A DNA stretch of 46,442 nt from Microcaldota archaeon (GTDB lineage Archaea > Micrarchaeota > Micrarchaeia > Norongarragalinales > Norongarragalinaceae). Under the pieces are notes generated by a model that was given only the letters and a program-made list of their open reading frames with translations, had not been told where the DNA came from and did not search any database. Positions 7,863 to 15,694 of the stretch are shown here, one piece after another (positions within the stretch are counted from its first letter, which is position 1; the number at the start of each line of letters is the position of its first letter). The DNA is taken from positions 1-46,442 of the forward strand of contig JABWCK010000002.1 of assembly GCA_013360305.1 (NCBI GenBank). The letters are read 5' to 3'. The position numbers and the translations under genes were made by a program.

Positions 7863-10192
7863 TACTCGTTCAAGTGAATCGCTGTAGTTAGTTCGCTTCC
7901 CTCGTTGAAAACAATGGTTTTTGCTTTTAATACTCCTTTTAAGTCTTTTTCGACGTCTGCCAAGTTCAAGATGTTTTGTTGGGGTCCGGTTATTTCTACT
8001 CGGCTTATTTCTGTCGCTAGTGAAATGTTGTTCTTGGTCTTGAACTGTCTTACTTGGGATACGATCGAGTGAAAATCGCTTGCTATTTGTATTGCTATTT
8101 CGTCGATTTTTGCTTCTCGTGTTTCGGGCCATTTAGATTCGTGAATGCTTTCGTCGTGTGTTTGTGAATAAATTTCTTCAGTCAAGAACGGCGCGAATGG
8201 TGCTAGTAATTGGAGCGTTTTTTCTAGCACTTCATGCAGTGTAGAAATAGCTTCTTCTTTTTGCGTTCCTTCGTAAATGCGATACTTGACGTCTTCCAAG
8301 TAGTAATCACAATAATCATGCCAGAAGAACGATTGTATTTCCGTCAAGGCGCCGTAATAATCGTATTCGTTTATAGCCTTGCTTACGTTGTTGATTGTTT
8401 GGTTTAGTCTTGAAATAATCCATTTGTCAATCAAGTTTGTTGATTCTTTCTCGATTTTTTCGTTTTGAAGAACGAACTTGCTTGCATTCCATACTTTATT
8501 CATGAATGACTGGGCGTATTGAATGTCTTGCATTCTGAACGCGTTGTCTTTGCCCGTAGAGCCAGATAAAGCCGCCCATTGGCGTAAAGCGTCAGCCCCG
8601 TATTGTTGCAAGACGTCTTTTGCTTCAACGTAATTGCCTAAACTCTTGGACATTTTTTTGCCGTCGCTTCCAGTAACCATTCCGTTTACTAAAATGTCTT
8701 TAAACGGAGTCGAACCGGTTAACTCGTTGCATCTGTAAATAGTGTAAAACGCCCACGTGCGTATAATGTCGCTGCCCTGTGGGCGTAACGCAACGGGATA
8801 GTGTTTTGTTTCATTAGGCCAGTTAGTTATTACTAACGGCGTAATGCTTGAGTCAATCCACCCGTCGCATACGCTGGTTTCGCCTATTATTTTTCCTCCA
8901 CAAGAACAGTTTCCTTCGTATTCTTTTAACGCTGGGTCTATTGGCAGGTCTTTTTCTTTTGGTAGTATTACTTCATCGCATTTCTCGCAATAATAAAACG
9001 GTAGTGGAATGCCAAAGATTCGTTGTCTTGAAATGCACCAATCCCATTCTAGTCCAGTAGTCCAATCGTCGAATGTTTGGTGATAGTAAGAGGGATACCA
9101 ATAAACTTGATTGCCTAGTTTCTTGATTGAGTCTTTGTTTTCTTTTAATCTAATAAACCACTGCTTGCTTTCTAGCAATTCAATCGGCTTCTTGCATCGG
9201 TCGTGAATTTTTACTACTTGCTTGGTTGTTTCTTGTTTTTCCAACAAGCCTTTTTCTTGAAATTCTTCTAAGAGTTTAGCTCTTGCTTCTTTTGCGTATA
9301 ACCCGCCTACTTTTTCGGAATTAATTATTTTACCGTCTTCGCCCATTGCTTGAATTACTGGCAAGTTGTGTCGGTTAATCCATACTACGTCTTGCTTGTC
9401 TCCGAAACTGCATACCATTACTGCACCGCTTCCGAATTCTTTGTCTACGTCTTGGTCTGCAATAATCGGCACTTCTTTACCTAAAGGCGTAGTAGCTTTT
9501 TCTCCTATCAAGTTTTTGAATTTTTCATCAGTTGGGTGTACGACGATTGCTACGCAAGCATGCAAGTATTCCGGTCTAGTAGTTGCAATACTTAAGTTTC
9601 CAGAACTAGTTTTGAACGTAATATAGTTTAGTTTTGTTTCTTGGTTTACTTCTTCAGTTTCTGCTTTAGCTATAGCGCTCCTGCAGTAAGTACACCACAA
9701 TACTGGGCTAGTTCCTCTATAAACTAGTCCTTTCTCGAACATTTTTAGTACTGATAATTGTACTTTTTGCTTGTAGGAATCGTTTATTGTATAGTATTCT
9801 CTATCCCAGTCTATTGATAGTGCTAAGTCTTTCATTTGAGTCTTCATAGACGCGACTACTTCGTGAGTATGTTCCAAGCATTTTTTATAGAATTCGTCTC
9901 GAGGCAGGTTTTTGCCGTATTTTTTTTCTACTTTTACTTCAGTCGGAAAACCGTGACAATCCCATCCTTGAGGAAACAATACGTCGAATCCATTCATTCT
10001 CTTGAATCTAGCAATGAAGTCGATGTAGCACCATCCTAGCACGTGGCCGATGTGAAACTCTCCAGTAGGAAAAGGAGGGGGCGAGTCAATAACGAATTCG
10101 TTTTCGCCGCTGGCTTTGTATGTGTACAGACTTTTCGGCCACTTCTCGACCCACTTGGCTTGTATTGCCTTGAAGTCTAGTTTTGAGCTCAT
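7862..10192 (-). CDS. valS: Valyl-tRNA synthetase
   Basis: Class I aminoacyl-tRNA synthetase, 776 residues, somewhat shorter than typical archaeal ValRS (about 850-880). HIGH is at residues 47-50 (FPTGEFHIGHVLGW) and KMSKSLGN near residue 515. The editing region carries IATTRPEYLHACVAIVVHP and EFGSGAVMVCSFGDKQDV, which match archaeal ValRS rather than IleRS. The metal-site segments CTYC and CEKC are visible, as is the anticodon-domain LAPFAPFLTEEIY. It is the last gene of the rpl7ae-rps28e-rpl24e operon and its ATG overlaps the eL24 stop by four bases, so its synthesis is coupled to ribosomal protein synthesis. Confidence 0.9.
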   Translation of the reverse strand: MSSKLDFKAIQAKWVEKWPKSLYTYKASGENEFVIDSPPPFPTGEFHIGHVLGWCYIDFIARFKRMNGFDVLFPQGWDCHGFPTEVKVEKKYGKNLPRDEFYKKCLEHTHEVVASMKTQMKDLALSIDWDREYYTINDSYKQKVQLSVLKMFEKGLVYRGTSPVLWCTYCRSAIAKAETEEVNQETKLNYITFKTSSGNLSIATTRPEYLHACVAIVVHPTDEKFKNLIGEKATTPLGKEVPIIADQDVDKEFGSGAVMVCSFGDKQDVVWINRHNLPVIQAMGEDGKIINSEKVGGLYAKEARAKLLEEFQEKGLLEKQETTKQVVKIHDRCKKPIELLESKQWFIRLKENKDSIKKLGNQVYWYPSYYHQTFDDWTTGLEWDWCISRQRIFGIPLPFYYCEKCDEVILPKEKDLPIDPALKEYEGNCSCGGKIIGETSVCDGWIDSSITPLVITNWPNETKHYPVALRPQGSDIIRTWAFYTIYRCNELTGSTPFKDILVNGMVTGSDGKKMSKSLGNYVEAKDVLQQYGADALRQWAALSGSTGKDNAFRMQDIQYAQSFMNKVWNASKFVLQNEKIEKESTNLIDKWIISRLNQTINNVSKAINEYDYYGALTEIQSFFWHDYCDYYLEDVKYRIYEGTQKEEAISTLHEVLEKTLQLLAPFAPFLTEEIYSQTHDESIHESKWPETREAKIDEIAIQIASDFHSIVSQVRQFKTKNNISLATEISRVEITGPQQNILNLADVEKDLKGVLKAKTIVFNEGSELTTAIHLNE

Positions 10193-10356
10193 TTAGAAGT
10201 AGTCTTTTTTTTCTTGCTAACCCATAAAGGCTTGCGCTTCATTAAGAAGTTCTTGTAAGACTTTTGGTTCAAGAAATGCAATGGAGTGCCGTCTTTCTTG
10301 TACAAAGTAAACCCGCTGCCTAGTGGGATTTCTTTTCCAGTGTAAGAATCTTTCAT
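10189..10356 (-). CDS. rpl24e: Ribosomal protein eL24, zinc-free form
   Basis: A 55-residue protein in the slot where archaea carry rpl24e, directly after rps28e. Its sequence follows the eL24 pattern (MKDSYTGKEIPLGSGFTLYK, then KDGTPLHFLNQKSYKNFL and KPLWV) but has no cysteine at all; the standard CxxC and CxxxC zinc ligands are replaced by Asp/Ser-Tyr-Thr and Asn/Tyr positions. The tail is a run of lysines. It is an Arg/Lys-rich large-subunit protein near bridge B6 in other archaea. The stop overlaps the valS start. Identification is by pattern and context, and I am fairly confident. Confidence 0.85.
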   Translation of the reverse strand: MKDSYTGKEIPLGSGFTLYKKDGTPLHFLNQKSYKNFLMKRKPLWVSKKKKTTSK

Positions 10357-10365
10357 TTGTTAAAA

Positions 10366-10653
10366 TCACTTCCTCTTAGTCTTCAATGGCTTTGCTTCGC
10401 GTTCGGTTTCGAGCAACATTAAAATGTCGCCTTTCTTTACTGGTCCCTTGACGTTTCTGCGAATCACGCGACCTCTGTCTCGTCCTTCTAGGACTTTGCA
10501 CATTACTTGATTGATTTCTCCGAATACGCCAGTTCTGCCAATCATTTCAACTACTTCGGCAGGAAAACCTAATTCAGTGGATAATCGTTCTTCAACAACG
10601 GGTTTTTCTTCCTTTTTTTCAGGAGTTTTTTTCTCTATTTTTTTTTCAACCAT
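10366..10653 (-). CDS. rps28e: Ribosomal protein eS28
   Basis: Small-subunit protein eS28. Residues about 28-90 match the family: [19 protein letters not shown], then [19 protein letters not shown] and [13 protein letters not shown]. The N-terminal 25 residues are an extra Lys/Glu-rich extension ([17 protein letters not shown]) not found in the usual 70-residue protein. It sits 12 bp after rpl7ae and 9 bp before rpl24e, the conserved archaeal order. Confidence 0.93.
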   Translation of the reverse strand: MVEKKIEKKTPEKKEEKPVVEERLSTELGFPAEVVEMIGRTGVFGEINQVMCKVLEGRDRGRVIRRNVKGPVKKGDILMLLETEREAKPLKTKRK

Positions 10654-10665
10654 TTAAAACACAAC

Positions 10666-11085
10666 TCACTCTTTCTTTTTCTTAGCTGCAGGCTTCTTTT
10701 CAACTGTTTTTGATTCAGTTACTTTGCCGCCTAGTTTCTCGATTACTTTCTTTAATTCCTCATCAGCAGCTCCGCCAGAGTTGATTGCAATAGCACTTGT
10801 ACCGACTCCTAGCCCGCCAGCCTTGCCTAGCTCGTCTTTAGTGTTTACAAAGCAGTAAGCAATGCCTTTTTCCTTGCATAATACTGGCAAGTGCATTACG
10901 ATTTCTTCAGGGTCAACGTCGCCTGCGACAATAACTAGTTTCGCTTCACCACGCTCGATTGCCTTAGTGGCTTCATTAATTCCTTTCCTAATGCGTCCGC
11001 CACTTTGTCTAGATTTCTCTAAGACTTGCAAAACGCTTGCTTGTACATCAGAAGGAGTCTCGTTGTCTACGTAACTTTTCGCCAT
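10666..11085 (-). CDS. rpl7ae: Ribosomal protein eL8 (L7Ae)
   Basis: A 139-residue L7Ae protein. In archaea this protein binds kink-turns in 23S rRNA, in box C/D and H/ACA guide RNPs and in RNase P. The core is visible at residues 8-120: GGRIRKGINEATKAIERGEA with the RNA-binding NEATKxIERG helix, then LVIVAGDVDPEEIVMHLPVLC and GKAGGLGVGTSAIAI. The C-terminus is a lysine-rich tail. It heads the rpl7ae-rps28e-rpl24e-valS operon. It is relevant here because the tRNA-Trp intron in this window looks like a box C/D guide, which L7Ae would bind. Confidence 0.95.
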   Translation of the reverse strand: MAKSYVDNETPSDVQASVLQVLEKSRQSGGRIRKGINEATKAIERGEAKLVIVAGDVDPEEIVMHLPVLCKEKGIAYCFVNTKDELGKAGGLGVGTSAIAINSGGAADEELKKVIEKLGGKVTESKTVEKKPAAKKKKE

Positions 11086-11232
11086 ATAATTTTCTCACCA
11101 TTTTTTTACCCGAAGCTTTTACAAGCTACTTAATAGGTCATTGAATTCTTCTCTAAAAAAGAAGCAAAATAGTTAATGCTTTGAGCTCTTTAAAAAACTT
11201 TGCAACTCGTTCATTTGCTCCAAACAATATTG

Positions 11233-11242
11233 CTTTATAAAT
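11233..11242 (+). promoter_or_regulatory. TATA box for the small membrane-protein gene
   Basis: CTTTATAAAT in the 11086-11287 gap. Transcription is expected near 11262, giving a leader of about 25 nt with GGAGGG as ribosome-binding site 3 nt before the ATG at 11288. I see nothing else definable in the rest of the gap. Confidence 0.6.
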
Positions 11243-11287
11243 GGTTTGCTTAATGTTTTAAACAATTTTCGTTTTAAACGGAGGGAT

Positions 11288-11536
11288 ATGAATTTGAGAG
11301 GAGAAATATTTACTAAAGTAATGATTTTCACTATTGGTGCTTTCTTGATCGGAACCCAACTAGTAAACCTAGCCAACTTTTTGAATGGAGTTACTCCAAC
11401 AATGAACATTTACGAAATGGCATTGTGGTGGACTGTCTTCTTGATGGGTGCTTTAATGCTTCAATCACCATCAATGGCTAAAGAAATGGCCATGCCTTCA
11501 AGGCCAGCCCGCAAAGCTGCACGAAGACGCAGGTAA
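11288..11536 (+). CDS. Small two-helix membrane protein, 82 aa
   Basis: An 82-residue protein starting MNLRGEIFTKVMIF. The start at 11288 is fixed by a GGAGGG ribosome-binding site; an in-frame codon at 11246 would begin before the predicted leader. Hydrophobic helices lie at residues about 10-28 and 40-60. The C-terminus is strongly basic (RPARKAARRRR) and is predicted to face the cytoplasm, where it could contact nucleic acid or phospholipid head groups; this is inference. The family is not recognised. It is a single-gene unit with its own TATA box and a pyrimidine-tract terminator. Confidence 0.75.
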   Translation: MNLRGEIFTKVMIFTIGAFLIGTQLVNLANFLNGVTPTMNIYEMALWWTVFLMGALMLQSPSMAKEMAMPSRPARKAARRRR

Positions 11537-11561
11537 TTTCTTTTCCTTCCTCTTTTTTTTT
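11537..11561 (+). terminator. Pyrimidine-tract terminator
   Basis: Immediately after the TAA stop there are 25 uninterrupted pyrimidines, C-containing first and ending in a run of nine T. Archaeal RNA polymerase stops on T-runs. The same C/T tract followed by T-run design recurs after several other genes in the window. Confidence 0.6.
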
Positions 11562-13251
11562 AACAACTTATTATGAAACGCATTTTTTGCTTATCGTCTA
11601 GCTTGCAGAAGCCGATTCTTTCGAACTGAATTACTTGTCCTTCTTCTAACTGGAGGCAGTCTTTCTCGCAAAAACCTTGTTTTGTGCGTAGGCTGGCTGG
11701 GTTGAATTTTTCGTCTATGAATAAGTCGCTTAATTCTACTAACTCGCACTTTATTGCTTCTTCTACTGGAACCCATTGGAGTTTCTTGTTTTGTTTCAAG
11801 TCTTTTCCTGAATACTTGAAGACTATAGTGCTTTGAGTTTTTTCAAAGACTATGCAGTTGTACAAGTCTTTCAACCTGACTTCTTCTCCTTGTTTTAATT
11901 CATCAAAGTCTTTTTTTGAAACGTATATTGATTGTTTGGGGTTCAAGAATCGTGTTCCTTTCTCTAAAGAAGGGTGTTTTGCTAAGCGTAGTCCTGTACT
12001 TGATGGGGCGTTCTTGATTAGTGCTTTAACCGGGTTTTCTACTGCAAAGTAGTGTTCGGCTTGTTGTTCTAGTAATTTTCTGTTTTCTGTTAACAAAGCA
12101 TCCCAGCCAGGTTGGCTTTCTACTTTGCTTAAGCCAAAACTCAAAACGAATTTCTTAATTGCTTCTGGTAATATTCCTCTCCTTCTCAATCCAAAAATCG
12201 TCGGCAAACGCGGGTCGTCCCATCCCCATACTTTCTTTTCTTCGATTAGTGGTTTAATATGCCTTTTACTTAAGACTGTTCCTTTAATGTTCAGCCTAGA
12301 AAAATCATACAATACCGGCTTCCTTAAACCAAGCTTGTCTAGAATATAGTTGTATAACTCGTCTCTCAACTCGTATTCCTTGCTGCGAAGCGCGTGAGTG
12401 ACTCCGCTTATTGAATCCATTATTGATGCTTCAAAATCGTAAGTAGGCCAAGCCTTGTATTTAGTTCCTTGCCTGTAGTGGGGGGAGTGAATAATCCTCC
12501 ACAATACTGGATCGCGCATTACTGTATTCAACGCAGTCAAGTCGCCTTTTAACCTAATCGTTGCGTCGCCTGGGTTTAGGGTTGAATTCATTTTCTCCCA
12601 GCCCGCTAGGTTTTCTTCAACGCTTTGACTCCTGCAAGCACAAGCTTTTTTTGCTTCTCTGTTGGCGCGCATTTCTTCTTGTTGGCAAGTGCAAAAATAA
12701 GCGTCGCCTGAAGAAATTAGTTTCTTGCAGTAGTCAATTAGTTTAGGCATTGAATCGGAAGTAAACGACTGCGAGTCAAACTCTGCGCCTAACCAGGCGA
12801 GTGCTTCTTTGATGGAGTCTACGAATTCTTGGCTTTCGGTTTCTGGATTAGTATCATCAAATCTTAAACAAATTTTTCCACTCCAGTCTTTAGCTAGTTG
12901 GTGGTTTAAGAAAAATGCTTTAGCGTGTCCCAAGTGGGCGTACCCGTTAGGTTCAGGCAAGAATCTTGTCACGACTAATCCTTCTTCGCATCCGGGTAGG
13001 GATAGTTTTTTCGTTTCTTCTGGTTTTTTTTCTATGAAAACGAATTCTTGAATTTGTTCTTCCACTTGCTCCTTAGTTAATTCATTTACTTCCGCGATGG
13101 TTTCAGCAATCAATTTCATTGTTTCGCGCATGTCTTTCTTAGCGTCTGGAGATTCAGCGATAACTTTACCGATTACTCCGTTAGGATTAGCTCGACCGTA
13201 ATCCAACGCGTTCTTTAAAGCGTATTTTTTAACTATTTTTTTTAAATCCAT
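11560..13251 (-). CDS. gltX: Glutamyl-tRNA synthetase, archaeal type
   Basis: Class I synthetase of 563 residues from the ATG at 13251; an in-frame GTG at 13263 would add four residues. The HIGH equivalent is HLGH in LPEPNGYAHLGHAKAFF near residue 100, and the KMSKS equivalent is LSKRH near residue 325. A cysteine cluster (CTCQQEEM, then ACACR) near residues 195-220 matches the zinc site of archaeal GluRS. The C-terminal half is the beta-barrel anticodon domain of the GlnRS-like archaeal form, which in archaea normally charges both tRNA-Glu and tRNA-Gln. It follows idi2 and one unknown gene; idi2, prenyl synthase and gltX are often neighbours in archaea. Confidence 0.95.
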   Translation of the reverse strand: MDLKKIVKKYALKNALDYGRANPNGVIGKVIAESPDAKKDMRETMKLIAETIAEVNELTKEQVEEQIQEFVFIEKKPEETKKLSLPGCEEGLVVTRFLPEPNGYAHLGHAKAFFLNHQLAKDWSGKICLRFDDTNPETESQEFVDSIKEALAWLGAEFDSQSFTSDSMPKLIDYCKKLISSGDAYFCTCQQEEMRANREAKKACACRSQSVEENLAGWEKMNSTLNPGDATIRLKGDLTALNTVMRDPVLWRIIHSPHYRQGTKYKAWPTYDFEASIMDSISGVTHALRSKEYELRDELYNYILDKLGLRKPVLYDFSRLNIKGTVLSKRHIKPLIEEKKVWGWDDPRLPTIFGLRRRGILPEAIKKFVLSFGLSKVESQPGWDALLTENRKLLEQQAEHYFAVENPVKALIKNAPSSTGLRLAKHPSLEKGTRFLNPKQSIYVSKKDFDELKQGEEVRLKDLYNCIVFEKTQSTIVFKYSGKDLKQNKKLQWVPVEEAIKCELVELSDLFIDEKFNPASLRTKQGFCEKDCLQLEEGQVIQFERIGFCKLDDKQKMRFIISC

Positions 13252-13279
13252 TGCCTTTAACACTTGAACTTTTTTTTAA

Positions 13280-13915
13280 TTAAAGCTTTTCAGGAAAAGC
13301 CGTATTACCCAACTCCAAAAAACCAGGCTTGGAGTATTTAGTGTTTACTAATTCTCCACCAATTACTTTTCCTCTGAGTAAAGATACTTTAACTCCGTGT
13401 CTAATATTTTTTTCATCAACTAATTCAGCATCGTGTTTTTGTTCTGAATAGTATTCAGTAAAATTAGTTCCTGAAGCTAATAACGTAACGCCTGCTAGTG
13501 CGCGCAGCGCGTTTTTCAAAAAGCGTCGCCTAGTTATTGGTTCTTGGCTTGACAATGCAGCGCTACTGCCTGCTCCGGTTGCTAGTAGCAAGCTAGTCAG
13601 CAATTTTTGGTTAAACCAAGCTTTCCTGCGAGTTTTAGGTATTGATTCTAGCCTGCTTAATTCTTCTGATTTTATTTTTATTATTGGAGTCCCTTTTCTT
13701 TTGTATTGTTCTACCAAGTGCTTAGTAACCGGGTTGTTTTCAGTATTTTCGTGTTCTAATACGAACAACGCGTCTATTTCTGGGAGTTTAGGAGTACTGG
13801 CAGTAGTTGGTTGTGTTCCTAACGCATCAAGCGACTCGTTTTGCATTGCTGGAGTGATTATAGTTATTGTTTTTCCTTGAATTGTTTTGCGTTCAGTAAC
13901 AAAAGTATTAGCCAT
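13280..13915 (-). CDS. Hypothetical protein with an internal twin-arginine-like motif
   Basis: A 211-residue protein that I cannot assign. Residues 1-100 are soluble and include a possible Rossmann-like segment (IDALFVLEHENTENNPVTKH). A hydrophobic stretch follows at 104-122. Then comes TRRRFLKNALRALAGVTLL at 128-146, which has the RRxFLK core and following hydrophobic segment of a Tat signal but sits in the middle of the protein. About 60 residues follow. Its start overlaps the end of idi2 by eight bases and it precedes gltX by 28 bp, so it is probably cotranscribed with both. It may be a membrane protein with two helices rather than a Tat substrate. Confidence 0.65.
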   Translation of the reverse strand: MANTFVTERKTIQGKTITIITPAMQNESLDALGTQPTTASTPKLPEIDALFVLEHENTENNPVTKHLVEQYKRKGTPIIKIKSEELSRLESIPKTRRKAWFNQKLLTSLLLATGAGSSAALSSQEPITRRRFLKNALRALAGVTLLASGTNFTEYYSEQKHDAELVDEKNIRHGVKVSLLRGKVIGGELVNTKYSKPGFLELGNTAFPEKL

Positions 13916-14918
13916 TTTCTAACATCTTGGCTTTCTTTAGTTGCGTTAAGTTCTTGCTTCTAGTCAAAAACATTGCTATCTGTAATCCTTTCTTGAATGA
14001 CTGGATTTCTTCACGAATTGCTTTCACTCCGCCCTTGTTTTGAGCTTGAATGAATGGCTTAGCTACTCCGCAAAGAGAAGCACCGAATCGAATTGCTTTC
14101 GCGCAATCTAAACCATTCCTTAACCCGCCTGACGCGATTAAGGGTAGTGAAGTTGATGCCGAGCATTGTTGTAATGCGGTCAACGTTGGCACTCCAAAGT
14201 CCCAGAACAAGTTTCCTTCCTTTGCGCCTTTCCTGTAAATTTCAATCGCAGTCCAACTAGTTCCTCCTGCTCCGGCTACATCTACGGCGCTAACTCCTGC
14301 TTCTTGAAGCTCTCTTGCGACGAATCCATTAATTCCCGCGCCTACTTCTTTAGCGATAATCGGAAACTTTGCATAATCGCATAGTTTTGAAATTGCTTTT
14401 AAGACTCCAACCCAGTTTCTATCTCCTTCTGGTTGTACGGTTTCTTGCAACGCATTAATGTGAATAAAACAACCGTTGGCTTCAATTTTTTCTACAGCGT
14501 CACAAACTTGCTTTGGAGTGTATTCCAACAATTGAGCCGCGCCGAAGTTTCCATACAAAACTGCTTTTGGAGCGTGTTTTCGCACCATAAACGTTTTTGC
14601 TAATTCCGAATGCTTGAGCATTGGCCTCATGCTACCAAAACCCATTGGTATTCCTTCTGCTTCTGCAGCAATAGCTAGTTCTTGGTTGATTTTTTCTCCT
14701 TCGGCGTAACCGCCGGTCATTGAAGAAATTAATAACGGTGCTTGGAAAGAGTGCTTTAAGAAACTAGTTTTCAAAGAAACTTCATTGAAGTTCATTTCAG
14801 GCAAAGCGTAATACAAGAAGTCAATATCGTTAAAGCCCGTTTTCTTGTTTTTGAAATCAATGTCCTTATTCAAAACAATATCAACGTGTTGCGCCTTACG
14901 ATCAGCAATCTTAGTCAT
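13908..14918 (-). CDS. fni: Isopentenyl-diphosphate isomerase, type 2 (FMN-dependent)
   Basis: A 336-residue flavoenzyme that interconverts IPP and DMAPP, the last step before chain elongation. TIM-barrel landmarks: RKAQHVDIVL at the N-terminus, PLLISSMTGGYAEG near residue 60, the FMN/substrate segments IHINALQETVQPEGDRNW near 150, AKEVGAGI near 190, VDVAGAGGTSW near 210 and IASGGLRNGLDCAKAI near 260. This is the enzyme type used by most archaea and is unrelated to type 1. Start at 14918 is supported by a central AT box about 27 bp upstream. First gene of the idi2-unknown-gltX run. Confidence 0.95.
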   Translation of the reverse strand: MTKIADRKAQHVDIVLNKDIDFKNKKTGFNDIDFLYYALPEMNFNEVSLKTSFLKHSFQAPLLISSMTGGYAEGEKINQELAIAAEAEGIPMGFGSMRPMLKHSELAKTFMVRKHAPKAVLYGNFGAAQLLEYTPKQVCDAVEKIEANGCFIHINALQETVQPEGDRNWVGVLKAISKLCDYAKFPIIAKEVGAGINGFVARELQEAGVSAVDVAGAGGTSWTAIEIYRKGAKEGNLFWDFGVPTLTALQQCSASTSLPLIASGGLRNGLDCAKAIRFGASLCGVAKPFIQAQNKGGVKAIREEIQSFKKGLQIAMFLTRSKNLTQLKKAKMLENG

Positions 14919-14940
14919 TATTATTAATTAAGCAACAAGG

Positions 14941-14950
14941 GATTAAAAAC
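14941..14950. promoter_or_regulatory. Central AT box between divergent idi2 and alkyltransferase
   Basis: GATTAAAAAC on the plus strand and GTTTTTAATC on the minus strand, centred near 14946. The start codons at 14918 (minus) and 14973 (plus) are 54 bp apart and each is about 27 bp from the centre, so both transcripts would be leaderless. Confidence 0.45.
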
Positions 14951-14972
14951 CGCGTTCCTGATTAATTAATTC

Positions 14973-15281
14973 ATGGTGCTTATTGTTGTGAACTTAACTA
15001 GTGCGGAGAAAAAAGAATTCGATTCGTTGACTGAGTTTCAGCAAAAAGTCTTGATTGCGTGCAGTGAAATTCCAAAAGGAGAAACGCGTACTTATTCTCA
15101 AATTGCGGTTAGTATTGGAAAGCCTAAAGCAGTTCGGGCGGTGGGGACTGCTCTTGCAAGAAATCCTTTTGCTCCTAAGATTCCTTGTCATAGAGTTGTT
15201 GCTAAGAATGGCTTGGGCGGTTATTCCGGCAAAGGTGGTCTTGCAACAAAAAAGAGATTGTTGAAGAAAGAAAAAGGCTAG
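14973..15281 (+). CDS. ogt: O6-alkylguanine-DNA alkyltransferase, single-domain
   Basis: A 102-residue protein corresponding to the C-terminal DNA-binding domain of Ogt/MGMT enzymes, which remove alkyl groups from O6-guanine onto their own cysteine. The active-site PCHRVV is at about residue 68 onward, preceded by the helix-turn-helix TRTYSQIAVSIGKPKAVRAVG with the arginine finger and ARNP. GGYSGKGGLATKKRLL follows. The cysteine is present, so this is not an alkyltransferase-like protein (PWHR). It lacks the usual N-terminal domain of about 60-80 residues, leaving a minimal form. It stands divergent to idi2. Confidence 0.88.
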   Translation: MVLIVVNLTSAEKKEFDSLTEFQQKVLIACSEIPKGETRTYSQIAVSIGKPKAVRAVGTALARNPFAPKIPCHRVVAKNGLGGYSGKGGLATKKRLLKKEKG

Positions 15282-15313
15282 TTATTAAATTCCTTGCTTG
15301 TTTTTACTAATTA

Positions 15314-15694
15314 ATGAAGATTATTAGCTTGTCTTTAGATGACGAGTTCTTGAGTGATTTAGACAAAGCCGGAAAGAAATTAGGTTATAATAGTAGGAGC
15401 AAGGTATTGCGTGAGGGCGTAAAATCGTTAATGCAGCAATACGTTTCATTAGACGATTTACCTGCAAACGCGTCTTTAGTTATTACTGTAGTTCACAATC
15501 ATGCTGGTGATGATTTTGTTTCGAAATTATCTCACGAGTTTGAGGACGTTATTGAAACTAAGATTCACAAGTCTTCAAAAAACGGGTGTGTTGAAGTGTT
15601 ATTAGTCGAAGGACCTTCGCATAGGGCTAGTGACTTGGTTAAGAAATTGAAAGCCAGCAAGAAAATCAAGGCTGTTTTTTATTATCCAGTATAG
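15314..15694 (+). CDS. NikR/CopG-family ribbon-helix-helix regulator
   Basis: A 126-residue regulator with a ribbon-helix-helix DNA-binding domain at residues 1-45 (ISLSLDDEFLSDLDKAGKKL, then SRSKVLREGV) and an ACT-like C-terminal domain at 55-126 as in NikR. In NikR the nickel site is formed by three His and one Cys. Here VVHNH supplies one or two His and NGCVEVLLVEG supplies the Cys, but the HxH pair before the Cys is reduced to IHK. The nickel site therefore looks incomplete, and nickel control is doubtful. It lies 32 bp after ogt and overlaps the convergent HAD-like gene by 13 bp. Operon with ogt is possible. Confidence 0.8.
   Translation: MKIISLSLDDEFLSDLDKAGKKLGYNSRSKVLREGVKSLMQQYVSLDDLPANASLVITVVHNHAGDDFVSKLSHEFEDVIETKIHKSSKNGCVEVLLVEGPSHRASDLVKKLKASKKIKAVFYYPV

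Noticed and set aside
7862-10192. Isoleucyl-tRNA synthetase as identity, because of GWDCHGFPTE.
   Set aside because: The editing-domain and C-terminal segments follow archaeal ValRS, some of which also carry GWDCHG.
14973-15281. Alkyltransferase-like (ATL) protein without activity.
   Set aside because: The PCHR active site keeps cysteine; ATL proteins have Trp there.
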